DNA from: Macellibacteroides fermentans | Lineage (GTDB): Bacteria > Bacteroidota > Bacteroidia > Bacteroidales > Tannerellaceae | Direction: 5' to 3' | Length of the DNA stretch: 64,000 nucleotides | NCBI RefSeq assembly: GCF_013409575.1 | Contig: NZ_JACCCY010000003.1 | Location: 753,434-817,433, forward strand | Part shown: in pieces, positions 33,760 to 41,623 of the stretch | Numbering within the stretch: position 1 is the stretch's first letter | Layout of the letters: the number at the start of each line of letters is the position of its first letter | Translations under genes and position numbers: made by a program | Notes under the pieces: generated by a model | The model's input: the letters and a program-made list of their open reading frames with translations, nothing else | What the model was told of the DNA's origin: nothing | The model's database searches: none

Positions 33760-34698
33760 TTACTTTTGAAATTGACGTATGTAATATACAGTCGAATTGT
33801 ATTCAACTTTACGAATCGAATGGTTGTTTATCAGGTAATCCACAATTCTGGAATCTGCCTTGTCTTTAATTAATAGTTGTTGCATAGCATCCTCTCTGAT
33901 TGGGTGAACACTGCAAATGTTAACGATGTCTTTAATAATATTGCCGGTATATCCCATATTTGAACCTTCGTAACCAAGTATCATCTCCGGATTTATACCT
34001 GCGTTCAGATAAATTTGGTAAGCCTGATTGAGGCTTTCCTCATCTGGTTTATTTACCCAGTTCAATGCCGGGGGTCTGGTCGGTATCGAAATATATGAGG
34101 TTGTGGGTTTGATTTGTTTGATCAGATCGGCTGTATCTTGTATTTGTAATGCATTGTCATTAACATCCTTAACAAGCATCGTTTCTGTGTTAAGGCTACC
34201 TCTATATTCCTTTGCAAAAAGAAACAGATTTTCTTTATAAGTATTAAAATCCAACAGTATATGTGGCCGATTAATTGCTCTCCACACTTTTTCGTCGGCA
34301 CTGTCTACTTTCAATGATACCCAGTCTGCTTTACATAAGTTGTTTCTCACTTCTGTAGCATTGAGCAAAGATGCATTGGTAATTACGGCAATTGGAATTC
34401 CAAACTCTTTGAGTCTCTCTATAGATTCTCCCAGGTTTATATCTAATGTGGGTTCTCCGTTTGCTACAAAAGTTAAATAATCGGGCTTGTTGTCTTTGTC
34501 CAGACTATCAAGATGTTTTTTTACTTTTTTAAAGATTACTTCAGGCTTGTAAAATTGCTGAAGGATGATATTGTGCTTTTTAGTTACACCAACCTGACAA
34601 TAAATACATGAATAGGAGCATATTTTAGGCGTTGGGATATTATTTATCCCAAGACTTATGCCTAGTCTGCGAGAAGGTACCGGTCCAAAACTAATCAT
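33760..34698 (-). CDS. Radical SAM protein (COG0731-like)
   Basis: 312 aa. The radical-SAM cluster motif CSYSCIYC has Cys at residues 27, 31 and 34, and FVANGEPTLDINLG is the SAM-binding GGE-like strand. The start SFGPVPSRRLGISLGINN is typical of a small radical-SAM group found in anaerobes near NifX and Mrp genes. The C-terminal winged-helix-like part has RKVEYNSTVYYIR. Reaction unknown. It lies between the ferredoxin and deformylase genes; the gap to def is only 7 bases. Confidence 0.85.
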   Translation of the reverse strand: MISFGPVPSRRLGISLGINNIPTPKICSYSCIYCQVGVTKKHNIILQQFYKPEVIFKKVKKHLDSLDKDNKPDYLTFVANGEPTLDINLGESIERLKEFGIPIAVITNASLLNATEVRNNLCKADWVSLKVDSADEKVWRAINRPHILLDFNTYKENLFLFAKEYRGSLNTETMLVKDVNDNALQIQDTADLIKQIKPTTSYISIPTRPPALNWVNKPDEESLNQAYQIYLNAGINPEMILGYEGSNMGYTGNIIKDIVNICSVHPIREDAMQQLLIKDKADSRIVDYLINNHSIRKVEYNSTVYYIRQFQK

Positions 34699-34732
34699 AA
34701 TCTATTCCTTTTTATATAACTATTGAAAAACC

Positions 34733-35203
34733 TTAACTTATTGCATCAGAAGGACAAGCCGGAATGCATTTCCGGCATTTTTTGCAGATGCTTTCATCTA
34801 TTACAGCTTTGCTATTTTCAATCACTATCGCATGGAAGGGACAAGCATCTACACAGTTTCCACAGCCACTACATAATGCAATATTAACAACCGGAATTTT
34901 TCGAATGGGTTTTTTATCAGACTTAATCTCATTATCTTTTATCTCATCTTTTCTACGTCGCTCCAGTTGGGCATTGCAGGAAGGACATAGTATAGATCTG
35001 CAGGATATTCCTCTTTGGTGAGGTGCAGTATAGCCACATCGAGGACAAACACACACAACAGTAGACCGCTCTTCATTGTACGAGCTCTCTTCTTTTGTAC
35101 CTTGTCTGTTTCCTTTACAGCCTTGTGTTTGTTTCTTACCAAACAGGAATTTTCTTCCATTTCCATTTCCAAATAATCTACCGACGAATTTTTTGCCAAA
35201 CAT
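34733..35203 (-). CDS. Zinc-ribbon/2[4Fe-4S] ferredoxin fusion protein
   Basis: 156 aa. Residues 1-40 are basic and Gly-rich (GRLFGNGNGRKFLFG). A four-cysteine ribbon, CPRCGYTAPHQRGISC then CPSC, occupies about 53-77. The C-terminal 110-156 is a bacterial two-cluster ferredoxin with motifs CSGCGNCVDACP and CKKCRKCIPACP. The ferredoxin half should carry electrons; the ribbon may bind zinc or iron. It is in the long minus-strand operon, 12 bases after the adenosyltransferase gene. I do not know a named family with this exact domain order. Confidence 0.8.
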   Translation of the reverse strand: MFGKKFVGRLFGNGNGRKFLFGKKQTQGCKGNRQGTKEESSYNEERSTVVCVCPRCGYTAPHQRGISCRSILCPSCNAQLERRRKDEIKDNEIKSDKKPIRKIPVVNIALCSGCGNCVDACPFHAIVIENSKAVIDESICKKCRKCIPACPSDAIS

Positions 35204-35215
35204 GATTCTATATAT

Positions 35216-35734
35216 TTAAAATTCGATTCCTTCTCTTGCGGGAACTCCTTGATTGTAGTAATGCTTTATTTCTTTCATTTCTGTAACTAAATCGGCGACT
35301 TCTATCAGTTCTGCAGGTGCATACCTACCTGTAAGAACAACTTCTGTCGAAACTGCTTTTTTTTGAAGAATAGATATTAAATTCTCCGATTTAAAAAGTT
35401 TATAATACAATGCAATACATACTTCATCTAGTATGATGACATCGTAATAACCTGCTTCTATTTGTTTTTCTACGTCTTTTAGTCCGTCACATGCAGCCTC
35501 AATATCTCTTTGTGTGGGATTATTTTCTATAAAACAATCCAGCCCATACTGTTTAATCTCCAATTCTGGAAAGTGTTTTAATGCATTCAGTTCTGAATAT
35601 GGCATTCCCTTTACAAACTGACCGATAAAAACCCTTTTTCCAGCTCCAATTGCCCTGATTGCAAGTCCAATGGCAGCAGTCGTTTTTCCTTTGCCATTTC
35701 CAGTATAAAGATGAATATATCCCTTAGCTTCCAT
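35216..35734 (-). CDS. cobO: CobO/BtuR-type corrinoid adenosyltransferase
   Basis: 172 aa, the P-loop type ATP:cob(I)alamin adenosyltransferase (CobA/CobO/BtuR): GYIHLYTGNGKGKTTAAIGLAIRA with Walker A at residues 13-20, IILDEVCIAL, and the family ending HYYNQGVPAREGIEF. It normally adenosylates cobalamin or cobyrinic acid a,c-diamide. Its start overlaps the preceding ATPase gene by 11 bases, so it is translationally coupled to it. No other B12 genes are near, which makes its place here unusual. Confidence 0.9.
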   Translation of the reverse strand: MEAKGYIHLYTGNGKGKTTAAIGLAIRAIGAGKRVFIGQFVKGMPYSELNALKHFPELEIKQYGLDCFIENNPTQRDIEAACDGLKDVEKQIEAGYYDVIILDEVCIALYYKLFKSENLISILQKKAVSTEVVLTGRYAPAELIEVADLVTEMKEIKHYYNQGVPAREGIEF

Positions 35735-36590
35735 TTGTAATTCGATTAAATGCGTGAATCAGTTTTTGGGAAATAGTGGAATCTGGTAACCATTCTATGA
35801 TGCTTTTACATTGTACCATTGCTTCAACCATTTGCGAATCAAATGGCAACTCTGCCAAAATGTCTATTCTGGTATTTTTGCAATATGTTTTTATTAGTTC
35901 TGATATATTTGAATTTATATCTGATTTATTTATAATTACCCAGCTCTTTAGATTAAATTTGCTGGTAATTTCTATAGTCCGTTTCAAATCATGTAATCCA
36001 GAAACGCTTGGTTCTGTTACAATGATTACGTGATCTACACCAGTGATTGCCGAAATTACAGGGCAACCTATTCCAGGAGGACCGTCAATTATTGTAACTG
36101 CCAGCTGATTATTTTCGGCCTCCCTTTTGGCTTCCTGACGAACCATGTTGACTAGTTTTCCCGAATTTTCTTCGCCGGGAGCTAAGCGTCCATATACCAT
36201 CCTTCCATTTCTAAAGCTACCTGCATACATTCTGCTTTTATCTTCGTAGATATTATTAATGGCGTCATACGGACAAATCCTGGAGCATAATACACATCCG
36301 TCACAAAGAGTATCAGATATAATAACTTTGTCATTTTCATAGCTAATTGCATCAAAACGACAAAAATCTATGCAGTATCCGCAATTTGTACATTTACGCT
36401 CATCAATCACAGCTTTCTGACCTGTTACAAAAGCTTTTTCTTTTTCTACTACCGGATTGAATAAAATATAAAGATTAGCTGCGTCTACATCGCAATCCGC
36501 CAGAACAACGTGATTTTCTAAAGTGGCAAATGCCGCGCTGATACTGCTCTTCCCTGTTCCTCCTTTTCCACTAATTACGGCTATCTCCAT
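35724..36590 (-). CDS. MinD-type ATPase with internal ferredoxin domain, copy B
   Basis: 288 aa. Deviant Walker A GKGGTGKS at residues 8-15, then a two-cluster ferredoxin insertion (about 60-115) with CTNCGYCIDFCRFDA and CDGCVLCSRICPYDA. The ATPase continues with IIDGPPGIGCPVISAI and a late VIINKSDIN. The family is CooC/Mrp-like NTPases that probably deliver or reduce metal-sulfur clusters. In Desulfovibrio a pair of such ATPases belongs to the orange-protein complex. Paralogous to the neighbouring copy A, whose stop it overlaps by 20 bases. Confidence 0.88.
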   Translation of the reverse strand: MEIAVISGKGGTGKSSISAAFATLENHVVLADCDVDAANLYILFNPVVEKEKAFVTGQKAVIDERKCTNCGYCIDFCRFDAISYENDKVIISDTLCDGCVLCSRICPYDAINNIYEDKSRMYAGSFRNGRMVYGRLAPGEENSGKLVNMVRQEAKREAENNQLAVTIIDGPPGIGCPVISAITGVDHVIIVTEPSVSGLHDLKRTIEITSKFNLKSWVIINKSDINSNISELIKTYCKNTRIDILAELPFDSQMVEAMVQCKSIIEWLPDSTISQKLIHAFNRITNGS

Positions 36591-37437
36591 TATTATTTAT
36601 TATTTTATCAACCATTTCTTTAAATTTCTTCTGCCAATCCCGATTGAAAATCGAATATATTTCTCCTTTTGAATAAATAGAAGCTACCTCTTTATCGAAT
36701 GGAATTTCCATTAACAATGCTATTTTTTCTGTTTCCAGGTAGTTATAAACGTCCCGATTTCCTAAACCCGCTTTATTTATAATTACTCCATATTTTTTTG
36801 ATAGAGTTTTTAACGTATCGACTGACTGTTTAAGGTCACTCAAGCCAAAAGGTGTTGGTTCTGTAACTAATATTACAAAATCTGCCTGAGATACAGTTTG
36901 AATAAACGGACATGAAGTTCCTGGAGGAGAATCTAATATTACAACCGGACATTGCCCGGCTTCTTTTATCGCAGCTTTAATCACATTAACCGGAGTATAA
37001 ACCCCTACCTTCATCCGGCTTTCAATGATTTTTGAGAACTTTGAAATTGAGTATGTATTTACTGTACCCAGTTCATCTTCTTTCTCTGTTATGGCACCTT
37101 TAGTACAAGCAATCGAACACGCACCGCATCCATGACACAATTCCTCCATTACATGAATGGTTTTTCTTGTACGGAGAAAGAAAATAGCATTGTAATTACA
37201 ATAATCGTAACACTTTCCACAATATGTACATAAATCAGTGTTTATAACAGGTACCTGCTGCGTAATTCGCTTTGATTTAATCCGGAAGCCAGAGAAGAAT
37301 GCCTGAGCATTTGGTTCTTCGGCATCACAATCAACCAATGTTACTTCGTAATCTTGTTGCATCAGTGTATAGAAAAGGTTGGTTGATACTAATGTTTTAC
37401 CAGTACCACCCTTTCCGCTTGCGATAGCTATTTTCAT
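36571..37437 (-). CDS. MinD-type ATPase with internal ferredoxin domain, copy A
   Basis: 288 aa. Walker A GKGGTGKT at 8-15, DCDAEEPNAQAFF, and a ferredoxin insertion with CTYCGKCYDYCNYNA and CHGCGACSIACTKGA. Then VILDSPPGTSCPFIQ and GVIINKAGLG. Same size and architecture as copy B but clearly diverged, which suggests a functional heteropair. Its start overlaps the DUF89 gene by 4 bases (ATGA). Cytoplasmic. Its role in cluster assembly for the NifX-like proteins is inferred from family and context. Confidence 0.88.
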   Translation of the reverse strand: MKIAIASGKGGTGKTLVSTNLFYTLMQQDYEVTLVDCDAEEPNAQAFFSGFRIKSKRITQQVPVINTDLCTYCGKCYDYCNYNAIFFLRTRKTIHVMEELCHGCGACSIACTKGAITEKEDELGTVNTYSISKFSKIIESRMKVGVYTPVNVIKAAIKEAGQCPVVILDSPPGTSCPFIQTVSQADFVILVTEPTPFGLSDLKQSVDTLKTLSKKYGVIINKAGLGNRDVYNYLETEKIALLMEIPFDKEVASIYSKGEIYSIFNRDWQKKFKEMVDKIINNNGDSRN

Positions 37438-38306
37438 TTTATTCCATTTTTTTTCATTACTACAAAATCTCCCTTTTTAACGCCAAGTTTTTCTGCTATT
37501 ACATGACACTTAATCATTAAAAGGAAGAATATTTCTTTATCGGACCGCTCCAGCAACCCTTCCAGATTTCCTTGTCCTTTAGATATAATTACATCTGCTT
37601 TTTCAAATATTTCCACAAATTCAGCAGAACACTTATCTACAATTGTAGATGGCGCATCGTATCCGTTTGATATGATATCTGCTACTTCATCCATTTGTAT
37701 ATAGCGTGCATCTTCTAATGTTGCATCATTTATAATAGCATCACCCCGTACGGCATAATACAAATTAGGATGCATAATCGTTTCAATAAATAATTTGTCG
37801 AAAACAATTTCACCACAATTATCTCCTAAGTAAAGCACTGTATTTGCTTTCTGTATTTTTTCTTTTAATTCGATTGAGTCGTCTATTGCAAAATCCGATT
37901 GAAGAACTTTTTGTAAAGTTTGATCTACATTAAAGCTATTACTGACTCCATAATCCATAATGTTCCCACTTATTGCCAGTCTAAGTGCTTTGTTGAAGGG
38001 GTCGGGGGAGTTGATAACCTTCTCTTTTAATTTAGGATATTTGGACAAGATAAAGTCATTACTTTCTCTCTTTTCATTTTTATAAGGGTCATTTACGCCG
38101 GTGTATTTTTTGAGCATCAAATGAAGGGAGCGAGAAAACTCAGGAGAAAAATAACAATCCCATGTTTTACTGTATTGCATAGCCATTTCTCTTGTGAATA
38201 TGCTTTTATCCTCTGCAGGGATATTCAGCTTTTCCATCAACTCTCCAAATACTCTTGTAGCACAAAAAAAGCATCTGTAATCAGGAATTACTTTGTTATT
38301 GTTCAT
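37434..38306 (-). CDS. DUF89 (ARMT1-like) metal-dependent phosphatase family protein
   Basis: 290 aa. An N-terminal CxxC-type pair (YRCFFCATR, Cys 12 and 15), then the DUF89 core with YLGDNCGEIVFDKLFIE, the adjacent VRGDAIINDATLEDA and ISKGQGNLEGLLE. The Asp/Asn residues in these motifs form the divalent-metal site. DUF89 proteins of the short, cysteine-bearing type are proposed damage-control phosphatases; their substrate in such operons is unknown. It lies between the small basic protein and the ATPase pair, with a 4-base overlap. Confidence 0.87.
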   Translation of the reverse strand: MNNNKVIPDYRCFFCATRVFGELMEKLNIPAEDKSIFTREMAMQYSKTWDCYFSPEFSRSLHLMLKKYTGVNDPYKNEKRESNDFILSKYPKLKEKVINSPDPFNKALRLAISGNIMDYGVSNSFNVDQTLQKVLQSDFAIDDSIELKEKIQKANTVLYLGDNCGEIVFDKLFIETIMHPNLYYAVRGDAIINDATLEDARYIQMDEVADIISNGYDAPSTIVDKCSAEFVEIFEKADVIISKGQGNLEGLLERSDKEIFFLLMIKCHVIAEKLGVKKGDFVVMKKNGIK

Positions 38307-38356
38307 CTAATTGTATTTATTTTCTTGTCACAATAAGGCCAAAAGTTATCGTCCTG

Positions 38357-38584
38357 TTACTTGTTGTTGTAAATATTTTGGCCCATACCAAATCTGCCTC
38401 TGTTCAAATTATCCTGTCTGAAACAGCATCTTTTACGTCGGCTTAACCCAATTTGCAAACTCTCTCTTATAGGGTTGCAAACTGTTTTTTTTGACTCAGC
38501 ATTACTTTCCAATTCTGTCAATCCGAAATTTCTTCCTTTTCCTTGACCGTTCCTGCATCCATGTTGTCTGTTAAATCTTGGCAT
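38357..38584 (-). CDS. Small Gly/Arg/Asn-rich protein (DUF5320-like)
   Basis: 75 aa, MPRFNRQHGCRNGQGKGRN at the start, low complexity, with cysteines in HGC, TVC and KRCC. It is placed right after NifX-like copy 2. Similar short MPR...G-rich proteins (DUF5320) accompany orange-protein and Mrp genes in other anaerobes; similarity here is by composition and context only. It could be a metal-binding or scaffold peptide. Coding status is supported by its place in the operon, 54 bases after the NifX-like gene. Confidence 0.55.
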   Translation of the reverse strand: MPRFNRQHGCRNGQGKGRNFGLTELESNAESKKTVCNPIRESLQIGLSRRKRCCFRQDNLNRGRFGMGQNIYNNK

Positions 38585-38638
38585 AACTACCTCCTTTTTA
38601 TTAATACATTCAATAAATTACGGTTTGAAGAATTATAC

Positions 38639-38959
38639 TTATTCTTTTTTTATTGATTCAATAATTTCTTTAATTTTTTTTGTAGTGTCCTTTTCAATAC
38701 TTGCTTTAATGCCTAATTCAACAAATAACGATTTAATTTTCATTCCAAATTCGCCAGATATTACTCTCTTTACGTCATTGGATGCAATAAACTGTACTGA
38801 GGCAGGTCCGGCTCCTTCATCGCAATCTTTGTTAGGATTTACCATAAACTCAGTAGTTGAAGATTCTGTGTCGTAAAATGCAAAAAAGGAACAACGTCCG
38901 AACCTGCTATCGATAGTTCCTTCTAAATTATTATCTGTAGATGTGATTGCTATTATCAT
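38639..38959 (-). CDS. NifX/NafY-family small protein (orange-protein-like), copy 2
   Basis: 106 aa. MIIAITSTDNNLEGTIDSRFGRCSFFAFYDTES, then DEGAGPASVQFI and ISGEFGMKIKSLF: the same single-domain fold as copy 1 at 26007. The C-terminal helix is lysine-rich (EKDTTKKIKEIIESIKKE). It is the first gene of the long minus-strand operon and so the most abundant product expected. Probably binds a metal-sulfur cluster assembled by the downstream ATPases; cluster identity unknown. Promoter box and operator lie 68-91 bases upstream. Confidence 0.88.
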   Translation of the reverse strand: MIIAITSTDNNLEGTIDSRFGRCSFFAFYDTESSTTEFMVNPNKDCDEGAGPASVQFIASNDVKRVISGEFGMKIKSLFVELGIKASIEKDTTKKIKEIIESIKKE

Positions 38960-39026
38960 GATGAAAATATTAATTAAAGTGTTGATATATAATGGTTGAT
39001 GTTGTTTGTTGATCTGTATTTTTCTG

Positions 39027-39034
39027 CAAATATA
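39027..39034 (-). promoter_or_regulatory. -7 box of the long minus-strand operon
   Basis: The minus strand reads TATATTTG, a full match and the same octamer as the DUF134 promoter. No TTTG -33 element is visible upstream; the space is occupied by the palindrome at 39035-39050. Confidence 0.65.
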
Positions 39035-39050
39035 ATGAACATATGTTCAT
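39035..39050. promoter_or_regulatory. Putative operator, site 4 (perfect 16-bp palindrome)
   Basis: ATGAACATATGTTCAT, a perfect palindrome with the core TGAAC-ATAT-GTTCA at 39036-39049. The core ends one base from the -7 box, exactly the geometry of site 1. Confidence 0.65.
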
Positions 39051-39201
39051 AATATACTTTTCCGGTGTTAAATTTTAAAATTCTTTTTATTGAAAGATCG
39101 CATTAAATGAAAAGTGATTCTCTGACGAAGAAATAAACCGATCTGTATAATAAATAGGCCTTTTTTATGTTTTTATGGAAGTTAGCGATGTATAATGAAT
39201 A

Positions 39202-40380
39202 ATGGGAAACAGCGTGTCGGAACTTCAGGTTAATATTCAGATGGTAGATTTGCAAAGGCAGTATCATCGGCTTCAGAATGAGATTGATGCCGCCTTGTTG
39301 GCAACGGTGGAGAAGGGACAGTTTATAAATGGTCCGGAGGTCAAATCGTTTGCCGGAAAGCTGGCGGATTACCTGGATGTTCCCTACGTGATTCCTTGTG
39401 CCAATGGTACGGATGCCTTGCAGATTGCGCTAATGGCTCTGACTTTAAAACCGGGCGACGAGGTTATAGTACCTGCCTTTTGCTATGTGGCAGCGGCGGA
39501 GGTTGTGGCTTTGCTGGGCTTGACCCCCGTATGGGCGGATGTGGATCCGGATACGTTTATGGTTACCGCAGATACGCTGGCAAAAGCCTGCTCTTCCAGA
39601 ACCAAAGCTATTGTAGTGGCCCATTTATTTGGGCAGTGCTGCGATATGGATTCTATCCTCTCTTTTGCATCCAAACAAAATCTATATGTAATTGAAGATA
39701 ACGCCCAGTCGATGGGGGCGGTCTACCGCTTCCCGGGGGGGCAGACGCGGATGGCCGGTACTATGGGGGTGATTGGCACCACTTCGTTTTTCCCATCCAA
39801 GCCCCTGGCTTGTTATGGCGACGGAGGAGCGATGTTTACCCACGATCAGCAATTGGCAAATACTTTACGTATGATTGCAAATCACGGTCAGCAGTCCAAA
39901 TACCATCACCAACGTGTAGGCTGCAATTCCAGGCTGGACAGTATCCAGGCGGCTGTTCTGGAAGTCAAACTATCACATCTGGATGAATTCAACAAAGCCC
40001 GGCAAAAAGTTGCCGATACATACGACGAAGGATTTAAACGCTGCAAGGGTATAAAAGTACCCCAGCGCACCGCTTCATCCACCCATGTTTTTCATCAGTA
40101 TACGTTGCAGGTAAACAATGGGAAACGCGATGCTTTGCAGCAATTTCTGAAAAGAAGAAATATACCGTCCATGGTCTATTATCCTTTACCGCTTAATGAG
40201 CAACATGCCTTTCGTCAGGCAGTCCGTCCGGTTGAAAAACTGGAAGTCGCCTCCCAATTATGTAAAACAGTGCTGTCTTTGCCCATCCATACCGCGATGC
40301 GTGAAGATGAAATTCAATATATTATTCAACAGGTAAATGCTTTTTTCGAATCGGACGGATTACAAGCCGGATGCGAGTAA
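39202..40380 (+). CDS. DegT/DnrJ/EryC1-family sugar-nucleotide aminotransferase (WbpE-like)
   Basis: 392 aa PLP enzyme of the fold-type I sugar aminotransferases. The PLP lysine is Lys 200 in TTSFFPSKPLACYGDGGA, the phosphate-binding region is PCANGTDALQIAL, and the pyridine-N Asp is in VIEDNAQSMGA. The start could also be ATG 39241 (MVDLQRQYHRL), which matches relatives better. With the oxidoreductase and UDP-sugar 6-dehydrogenase that follow, it resembles the Wbp/Wlb route to 2,3-diacetamido-uronic acids, in which this enzyme aminates C3. First gene of the surface-polysaccharide cluster; 242 bp upstream belong to the divergent island. Confidence 0.87.
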   Translation: MGNSVSELQVNIQMVDLQRQYHRLQNEIDAALLATVEKGQFINGPEVKSFAGKLADYLDVPYVIPCANGTDALQIALMALTLKPGDEVIVPAFCYVAAAEVVALLGLTPVWADVDPDTFMVTADTLAKACSSRTKAIVVAHLFGQCCDMDSILSFASKQNLYVIEDNAQSMGAVYRFPGGQTRMAGTMGVIGTTSFFPSKPLACYGDGGAMFTHDQQLANTLRMIANHGQQSKYHHQRVGCNSRLDSIQAAVLEVKLSHLDEFNKARQKVADTYDEGFKRCKGIKVPQRTASSTHVFHQYTLQVNNGKRDALQQFLKRRNIPSMVYYPLPLNEQHAFRQAVRPVEKLEVASQLCKTVLSLPIHTAMREDEIQYIIQQVNAFFESDGLQAGCE

Positions 40381-40431
40381 TAATACCTACATGCCGATAC
40401 GTAACGAAGAGCCTTGAAATTGATACCGTTT

Positions 40432-41520
40432 ATGGAACAAGATAAAAAAATACGCTTTGCCGTTGTTGGCTGCGGACACATCGGAAAGCGCCACATTGAG
40501 ATGGTTCGCAGAGAACCGGGAGCACAATTAGTAGCCATATGCGATGTGCTGCCTCTGGAGTTGCTAAAGCTGGACACGGGAGATCAGTCGGTTGTTCCTG
40601 CCGGAGCTCTCAATGAAAACAGGCGGGCCGGAAATGAACCGGCCGACGTAATTCTGTTTTTTAAGGATTTGTCCACACTTTTGTCGGCGAACCTCCCCAT
40701 AGATGTAATCAGTATTTGTACTCCCAACGGGATGCATGCCTCCATGGCCATTAAATCAATTGAGGCAGGATATCACATTGTTGTGGAGAAACCCCTGGCG
40801 CTTACCGTTTCCGAGGCAGAGCGGGTGGTATTTACCTCCCTGAAATATCGGAAGCAGGTGTTTTGTGTGATGCAAAACCGGTATTCGCCTCCTTCCGTAT
40901 GGATAAAAGAGCTGATTGATTCCAAAAAACTGGGCGATTTATACATGGTGCAGCTAAATTGTTACTGGAACCGTGACGACCGGTATTATAAACCGGGCGG
41001 CTGGCACGGTACGGCTCTGCTGGACGGAGGAACTCTGTTTACCCAATTCTCCCATTTTATTGATATCATGTACTGGCTTTTTGGAGATATCACCAATATT
41101 CAGGCTCGTTTCCGAGACTTTAACCACAGCAGACTCACCGATTTTGAAGATTCGGGGTTCGTGAGTTTCGATTTTGTGAACGGAGGTGTGGGTACCCTCA
41201 ATTATTCGACCTCCGTATGGGATAAGAATATGGAGAGCAGCATTCTTATCGTGGCTCAAAACGGAAGCGTGAAGATAGGGGGGCAGTATATGAACGAAGT
41301 AGAATATTGCCATGTAAAGGATTATCAGTTGCCCCAATTGGCTCCCACCAATCCCGGCAACGACTATGGAGCCTATAAAGGTTCCGCACAAAATCATAAT
41401 TATGTAATTCAAAATGTAGTCCGGGTTCTCTCAGGAAACGCATGTATAACCACCAATGTGCTGGAAGGGTTAAAGGTTGTGGATATTATTCAACGTATTT
41501 ATGCCTTAAAGGATAAATAA
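40432..41520 (+). CDS. Gfo/Idh/MocA-type sugar oxidoreductase (WbpB/WlbA-like)
   Basis: 362 aa from ATG 40432 (MEQDKKIRFAVVGCGHIGKRHIEM). The N-terminal Rossmann motif GCGHIG is followed by the EKPLAL loop (VVEKPLALTVSEAE) and the catalytic-domain GGWHGTALLDGGTLFTQFSHFIDIMYW. Known homologues oxidise C3 of a UDP-linked uronic acid with NAD and 2-oxoglutarate recycling. A 30-residue insertion after CDVLPLELLK (DTGDQSVVPAG...) is unusual against the core fold. It lies 51 bases after the aminotransferase. Confidence 0.88.
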   Translation: MEQDKKIRFAVVGCGHIGKRHIEMVRREPGAQLVAICDVLPLELLKLDTGDQSVVPAGALNENRRAGNEPADVILFFKDLSTLLSANLPIDVISICTPNGMHASMAIKSIEAGYHIVVEKPLALTVSEAERVVFTSLKYRKQVFCVMQNRYSPPSVWIKELIDSKKLGDLYMVQLNCYWNRDDRYYKPGGWHGTALLDGGTLFTQFSHFIDIMYWLFGDITNIQARFRDFNHSRLTDFEDSGFVSFDFVNGGVGTLNYSTSVWDKNMESSILIVAQNGSVKIGGQYMNEVEYCHVKDYQLPQLAPTNPGNDYGAYKGSAQNHNYVIQNVVRVLSGNACITTNVLEGLKVVDIIQRIYALKDK

Positions 41521-41544
41521 GGAATAACTATTCTCCCAATTTAT

Positions 41545-41552
41545 TATCTTTG
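41545..41552 (+). promoter_or_regulatory. Internal -7 box before the UDP-sugar dehydrogenase gene
   Basis: TATCTTTG, a full TAnnTTTG match, 24 bases after the oxidoreductase stop and 71 bases before the next start. It suggests a second promoter inside the cluster. The following leader can form paired stems (41552-41592). Confidence 0.5.
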
Positions 41553-41623
41553 TCCCCGCAGGTTGCTTTCGGGGACGGGAGTGACGAACCTGTGGTGTAT
41601 CCGGACGTTAAGCAATCTAAGAA

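Noticed and set aside
25528..39050. Nitrogen-fixation locus, suggested by the NifX-like proteins
   Set aside because: No nifH, nifD, nifK, nifB or nifE/N genes; the proteins fit the ORP-like single-domain group instead.
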